From positions 3,348,001 to 3,412,000 of the forward strand of contig CM056728.1 in assembly GCA_029844215.1 (NCBI GenBank): a DNA stretch of 64,000 bases, written 5' to 3'. Origin of the DNA: Przewalskia tangutica. Its lineage: Eukaryota; Streptophyta; Magnoliopsida; Solanales; Solanaceae. A model generated the notes under the pieces. It was not told where the DNA came from, searched no databases, and saw only the letters and a program-made list of their open reading frames with translations. The position numbers and the translations under genes are program-made. Shown here in pieces: positions 59,082 to 64,000 of the stretch. How positions within the stretch are numbered: the stretch's first letter is position 1; the number at the start of each line of letters is the position of its first letter.

Positions 59082-61559
59082 TGTAACACCCCATTTTAAC
59101 CGGAGTCGAAACGGGAGTACCACGTATGGTTGATTCCTGAATGTATTTTAAGGAGTCGCCACCTAATTATTATAGTGAATTAGGACACTTAGTTTATTGC
59201 AATAAAAATACTGCAATTGACTTCCATTTAATGGTCTGCGAAATTAGTGAGATTCTGGATCAGGGTTCTTTATTATCCTAAAGCGAAGGGGTTAGACATC
59301 CTTTAAGATCCGCTAACTTGCGGTTGTTCGTTCAAACCTAGGTTAATTATTTATTGCTCTTTTTATTCTACCTATTCTAAGCATTTTACATAATTTACAA
59401 TTAAAATAAAATACAATGCAAAATAATAAAACTGAAATTAAATGCGGCATAAAATAAACTCCGGCATTCTTTTGAAATGCATCTCCTGATACTGCATAAA
59501 CACTTAGTAAAAGTATTAGTAATAGAATACATAAATTTTAAAATAATAGCAAAAATTAACAAACAAAGCAAATAAATCGTCTTTGTACGTGGAGACCTTG
59601 GAAATCGGGCAGGATTCCTTCATTGGCCAATATTGCTAAAAATAATAAAATAACTAAAACCTGATCCGCGCCAAAACAGTAATAGTTTTAAACACTGAGG
59701 GCTCGGATATGTAAAATATAAAGTAGATGTACCTAAACAAGTGCGGTGCGATTCGCCTTGCCAAGCGCATGTTGGTTATCCGATATAAGTGGAAGAAATC
59801 ATCCTTGCCCAGAAAGCTTCATTTATTTTATTTTCCGTCTTTGCAACTGTGGAGGCCTCAAAATCGACGGATAACTTTTTCATCGGCCAAAGTGTAGTAT
59901 CATGTTCAAAATCAAGAAATACCAATAGTGTAGTATTTGTTCTAAATCGCTTAAATAAAAGAATAAAAGGCCAAAATCACCATCGAAGAGTGAAAAGAAA
60001 CAAGACGTTGACCAAAAATGGTATGCAAACAGTGGAAACAAACATCAAATGGCTCAGAAAAACCATATTTAAACGAAATATCCATCCAATCTGATACCAA
60101 AATCAGTCCCTAACATCCAAAAATAAAGCCAACAAGTCGCTCAAGATAATGAACTCTAGCCAAGAACTAAAGTCAACAAAAATCAGTCCAATGAAGTCAA
60201 CATGATTTGAAAGATAAAAATAATACAACGAAGATCGCGGAGTTTTTAAGAACTCGGCAGATCGAAAGTGCCAAAGATCAATGCATGCGAAACCAACAAC
60301 AAATAACCGCAAGATATAATCAACATGGGTCGACGGAGTTCGAGAACTCGGAAGACACCAAAATGCGTAAATCATCCATGCAAAGAACAATAATAGCCAA
60401 CAAAATCGAAATCACCCAACAACAAGAATAACGTAACAACATTCGGGGTTTTGTTAAAACTCGGCGACATTCAAAATAATAAATCAGCCCAACAAAAGAG
60501 ATACAAACGGTGATATTGTCGAGTTAACAACACGAAAAGCGTGGCGTGGCGTCGGCTTACGGCGAGGTCGCGGAGCGGCACCGCCACAGCGGTGAGGTTC
60601 GGCGGTGGCGATGGGTTGTTCGGGAGCGAGGTGGTTCGCCGACGGTGATGTTTAGGTTCGGATGAAAGTGGTCGACGGTGATGTGGGGCGATGGTGGTGG
60701 TGGTGGTCGAAGGGTTGTGGTGGTTGAGGCGATGGCGGTGTGTGGTAGTCGGTGGCGATGAGTGTGGTTCGCCGACGGACGAGGTTCGTTGGTTCAATGG
60801 GTTAGGGTTCTTTGTCGGCTAGGTAGCTGAGGCGCGGCGGCAGGCGGTGGGGAGGAGATGAGTGGAGAGGAAGGGGTGGTCGGAGGGCAGGAGAGAAGCG
60901 AGGGTTCAGGTGATGTGGGAAGGTCGTCGGAGTTCAACTCCGCGAAGAGCTGGCGCGGCGATTTAGAAAGTGAGGGTCAGTGGGTGAAAAGTTGCGGGGT
61001 CTTAATAGAAGAGGAATGTTTTATTTTATAGGTAGGTTTAGGGTTTGGTATTTGGGGGGGAAAAATGAAAAGTGGGGTATTGTTTTGGGGGGAAAATGAA
61101 AAGTGGTATTTGATTTTAGGGGGGGAAAATAAAAGAGGGTGTTTGGATGATATTAAAAATAGTGTTGGCTTGGACTGATTCAAATTGTGTCTTGGATCGA
61201 TTTGGTTTGACAAAAATGCAAGGCTGGTTAATTATTTAAAAGACAATTATTTAAAAAAAGATGCAAGATTATTAAAATTCAAATGCCGATGCAATAATAA
61301 TAAAATGCAATTTTAAAGACATGTTTAATGCCTGATTAAAAGTAAAAATGCGGTGCCGATTAATTACTTAAAAAGATGCGAATATTATTAAAATAAAAGC
61401 AGCGGTATAACAATAATAAAAACATAATATTAACAACGACATAATGCTTAATTTAACATAAAAGATAAAAATGCAAAAATCGATAAAAATGCGATGTGAT
61501 AAAATACTTAAAATTGCAACAAATATACAAAAAAGCGGGTCAAAATTGGTATCACAACA
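59082..61559 (-). repeat. Tat-like 3' LTR (minus)
   Basis: 2478 bp; plus-strand ends tgtaacaccccattttaacc and ggtatcacaaca. A GC-rich part at 60530-60960 gives a His/Pro/Thr-rich minus-strand open frame (60797-60471), which is low-complexity LTR sequence rather than a gene. Confidence 0.85.
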
Positions 61560-61560
61560 T

Positions 61561-61573
61561 GTCCTCTTTGTAC
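61561..61573 (-). other. Polypurine tract
   Basis: acaaagaggaca on the minus strand, adjacent to the LTR start tgttgtgatacc. Confidence 0.75.
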
Positions 61574-61799
61574 GGAGATGATGGAAGAGTCTTCGGACAA
61601 AGATGTTGACTTGTAGCCAATTTTGTCTGTTTATAACCGGAACTCAAAAATAGGGATGATGCAGATCAAAAATGTCGATGTCAAATCATGACGACTGGTC
61701 GTTAGGATGCAAAAATTAAAAGCAAAGCCGCCGATTAAAAATGTCCCAAATTCGAAGTATGATTGACAGGTTGCAGTGATGTGGTCTTTGAAAAAGACA

Positions 61800-63262
61800 A
61801 GGTTATTGTAGATGAAATGACGTCGTTTTCGGACGCAATGCAAATGTTCGTCGTTGCATGGACGAAACATAAATGAAGCCGTTGCATAGGCTTAAAAGAA
61901 ATGACGTCGTTTTCGGACGCGATGCAGATGCTCGTCGTTGCATAGACGAAACATGAATGAAGCCGTTGCATAGGCTTAAAAGAAATGACGTCGTTTTTGG
62001 ACGCGATGCAGATGCTCGTCGTTGCATAGACGAAACATGAATGAAGCCGTTGCATAGGCTTAAAATGAAAAGGCGTCGTTTCCATGGACGCGATGCAGAT
62101 GCTCGTCGTTGCATGGACGAAACATGAATGAAGCCGTTGCATAGGCTTATATGAAATGAAAGGGCGTCGTTTTTGGACGCGATGCAGATGCTCGTCGTTG
62201 CATAGACGAAACATGAATGAAGCCGTTGCATGGGCTTTTAATGAAATGGCGTCGTTGCATAGACGCCATGCAGATGCTCGTCGTTGCATGGACGAAACAT
62301 GAATGAAGCCGTTGCATGGGCTTAAAAATAAAAGGGCGTCGTTGCATGGACGCGATGCAGATGCTCGTCGTTGCATAGACGAAACATGAATGAAGCCGTT
62401 GCATGGGCTTTTAATGAAATGAAAAGGCGTCGTTGCATGGACGCGATGCAGATGCTCGTCGTTGCATAGACGAAACATGAATGAAGCCGTTGCATGGGCT
62501 TTTAATGAAATGGCGTCGTTGCATAGACGCAACGCGGTGCTCATCGCCGCATGGACGAAACATGAATGAAGCCGTTGCATAGGCTTAAAAATAAAAAGGC
62601 GTCGTTGCATGGACGCGATGCAGATGCTCGTCGTTGCATAGACGAAACATGAATGAAGCCGTTGCATGGGCTTTTAATGAAATGGCGTCGTTGCATAGAC
62701 GCGATGCAGATGCTCGTCGTTGCATGGACGAAACATGAATGAAGCCGTTGCATGGGCTTAAAAATAAAAGGGCGTCGTTGCATGGACGCGATGCAGATGC
62801 TCGTCGTTGCATAGACGAAACATGAATGAAGCCGTTGCATAGGCTTAAAATGAAAAGGCGTCGTTGCATGGGCCGCGCAGATGCTCGTCGTTGCATAGAC
62901 GAAAAATGAATGAAGCCGTTGCATAGGCTTGAAATGAAAAGGCGTCATTGCATGGACGCGATGCGATGCTCGTCGTTGCACGGATCGAAACATGAATGAA
63001 GCCGTTGCACGGGCTTAAATGAAATGGCGTCGTTTTGGACGCGATCACGGATGCTCGCCGTTGCATAGACGAAACATGAATAAGCCGTTGCATGGACTTA
63101 AAAATAAAAGGCGTCGTTGCGTGGACGCGACGCAGATGCTCGTCGTTGCGTAGACGAAACATGAACGGCGTTGCAGAGGCTTGAAATGAAAAGCGTCGTT
63201 GCATGGGACGATCACGGATGTTCGTCGTTGCATAGACGAAACATGAATAAGCCGTTGCATAG
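61800..63262. repeat. ~85-bp tandem array of constant-loop hairpins
   Basis: About 17 units of 83-95 bp between the Tat-like LTR and its interior. Each unit holds three small inverted repeats: aagcc-gttgcata-ggctt, gcgtc-gttgcatg-gacgc and tcgtc-gttgcata-gacga. The 8-nt centre is the same while the arms differ yet stay complementary. Some units have gttttc or gttttt in the second centre with arms preserved. Units near 62880-63250 are more degenerate. Open frames of up to 310 codons on the minus strand arise because most units are multiples of three without stops. Confidence 0.9.
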
Positions 63263-63670
63263 GCTAAAAATGAAATGCATTGGTTTAGGCGTACTGCTTT
63301 GTGACCGTGCAGGTTGAGATAGCGTCGATTCTGTAGTTTTGGCTCTTGACGCTTGCATTCTTGGTTTGCACTGAAGACCTAGTTGGCCTGCTTTTTCCTG
63401 TCTATTGCCATTTTCTTGCACTGAATTCCTTAAAATGTCCAGTTTCTGGTAATGAAGATGTTGAATCGTAAGGTTGCATCTGACGCTATCAGCGTCGTAA
63501 GCATTTTTTTTTTATAATGAATGAAAAGCTAATGTGAGAATATGGACAATGTACAATTGAGTAGATGAGAATGCAATCCCCCGAAAATATGTAGGTAGTA
63601 ATGGATGCAAATATATGAGGATGCTAAACTCTCCAATGGACAAAATCGAGTCATGCGTAAACAAGGAAGA
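63263..63670 (-). other. Post-pol spacer of Tat-like element
   Basis: No gene seen. Includes a poly-T run at 63507-63516 and unique sequence between the hairpin array and the next repeat. Confidence 0.55.
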
Positions 63671-63674
63671 AATA

Positions 63675-64000
63675 TTTCTAACGGTGTGGCCGGCGATGTG
63701 GTTGTCTATGTATCCCGTAGGAGTCGGTCAAGACGTAGTTCATCCGCAAAATAAGAATTTTTATGATTTTAAAATGATGCGGGACCGGCCGATGTGGCGC
63801 CACGTATCCCGTAGAAGTCGATCAAGACGTAGTTCATGCTGCAAAAATAAGAATTTTTATGATTTTAAAATGATGTGGGACCGAAGCCGATGCGGCCGCC
63901 TACGTATCCCGCTGAGGGAATCAGGTCAAGACGTAGTTCGTGATGCAAAAATAAGAATTTTTATGATTTTAAAATGATGTGGGACCGAAGCCGATGTGGC
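63675..64000. repeat. ~110-bp tandem repeat, post-pol
   Basis: Three units with aataagaatttttatgattt, aaaatgatgtgggaccg and cacgtatcccgta, continuing past the window edge. The cgtatccc/agacgtagttc blocks correspond to 37550-37700 of the other Tat-like element. Confidence 0.85.

Larger units (their letters stand above)
59082..64000 (-). mobile_element. Tat-like Ty3 element, runs off window
   Basis: Minus orientation: 3' LTR at 59082-61559, polypurine tract at 61561-61573, and post-pol repeats to the window end. The LTR tail (59110-59340, minus strand) contains the ccgcaagttagcggatc and taggataataaagaaccct-type blocks also present in the element at 30834, so the two are related. The 5' end and coding part lie beyond the window. 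Left flank of the insertion is ataat (59077-59081). Confidence 0.85.

Noticed and set aside
60471..60797. 108-codon Pro/His/Thr-rich open frame
   Set aside because: Falls inside a Tat-like LTR in a GC-rich low-complexity part; no start context or family.
61735..62667. 310-codon minus-strand open frame of repeated MQRLHSCFV units
   Set aside because: It lies in a tandem hairpin array and similar open frames exist in other phases. Unit lengths divisible by three without stops explain it; no protein family fits.
61800..63262. CRISPR-like repeat-spacer array
   Set aside because: The genome is eukaryotic, units are contiguous and similar throughout with no unique spacers, and there are no cas genes.

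Overview
This 64-kb window is a gene-poor, AT-rich stretch of plant nuclear DNA built almost entirely from nested transposable elements. A TS-type SINE remnant, Tat-like and chromovirus-like LTR families, and a cysteine-rich exon closest to the GAST1/RSI-1 (GASA) peptides all point to a nightshade (Solanaceae). That assignment rests on family recognition, not on a database search.

Layout. 1-4134: fragments (copia LTR piece, MITE ends, a possible SINE, a foldback). 4135-7133: decayed hAT transposon. 7205-13945: an old tandem duplication; one copy took a Stowaway-like MITE, the other a 5.4-kb CACTA transposon (8278-13680, TSD gat). The CACTA carries a TNP2 remnant and a spliced Ulp1/C48 peptidase domain and is itself hit by a Tat-like LTR remnant (9925-11900). 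14206-23262: the last exon of a GASA gene on the minus strand, split by a Ty1/copia element (14280-23172, TSD aaaag) whose pol is in turn split by a solo LTR (18485-21248, TSD gtgca). 23458-28548: TS SINE, two CACTA-type non-autonomous elements full of gggcgac subterminal repeats, a foldback MITE, a palindromic repeat array and two tRNA-Gly-like sequences. 29195-44331: a pogo/Tigger-like DNA transposon inserted in a ~340-bp tandem repeat and split by a 12.9-kb Tat-like LTR element (30834-43770, TSD gagaa) with ~4-kb LTRs and no pol. 45417-59081: a chromovirus-like Ty3 element with a solo LTR in its body (49758-52509, TSD gcaac), a second solo LTR in its 3' LTR (57173-58664, TSD gtctc), and a Tat-like element entering from 59082 and running off the window.

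The only host gene I can support is the GASA exon. Removing the copia element at its exact 5-bp duplication leaves a coding exon ending in the diagnostic Lys-Cys-Pro-stop. Everything else with coding character is transposon-derived, mostly broken by stops, frameshifts or deletions. The most unusual non-coding structure is the array at about 61800-63262, where each ~85-bp unit holds three small hairpins with changing but self-complementary arms around a shared loop. A related motif sits in the corresponding place of the element at 30834-43770.

All boundaries were read by eye. Positions of exact TSDs and LTR ends are reliable to the base; fragment edges are approximate.
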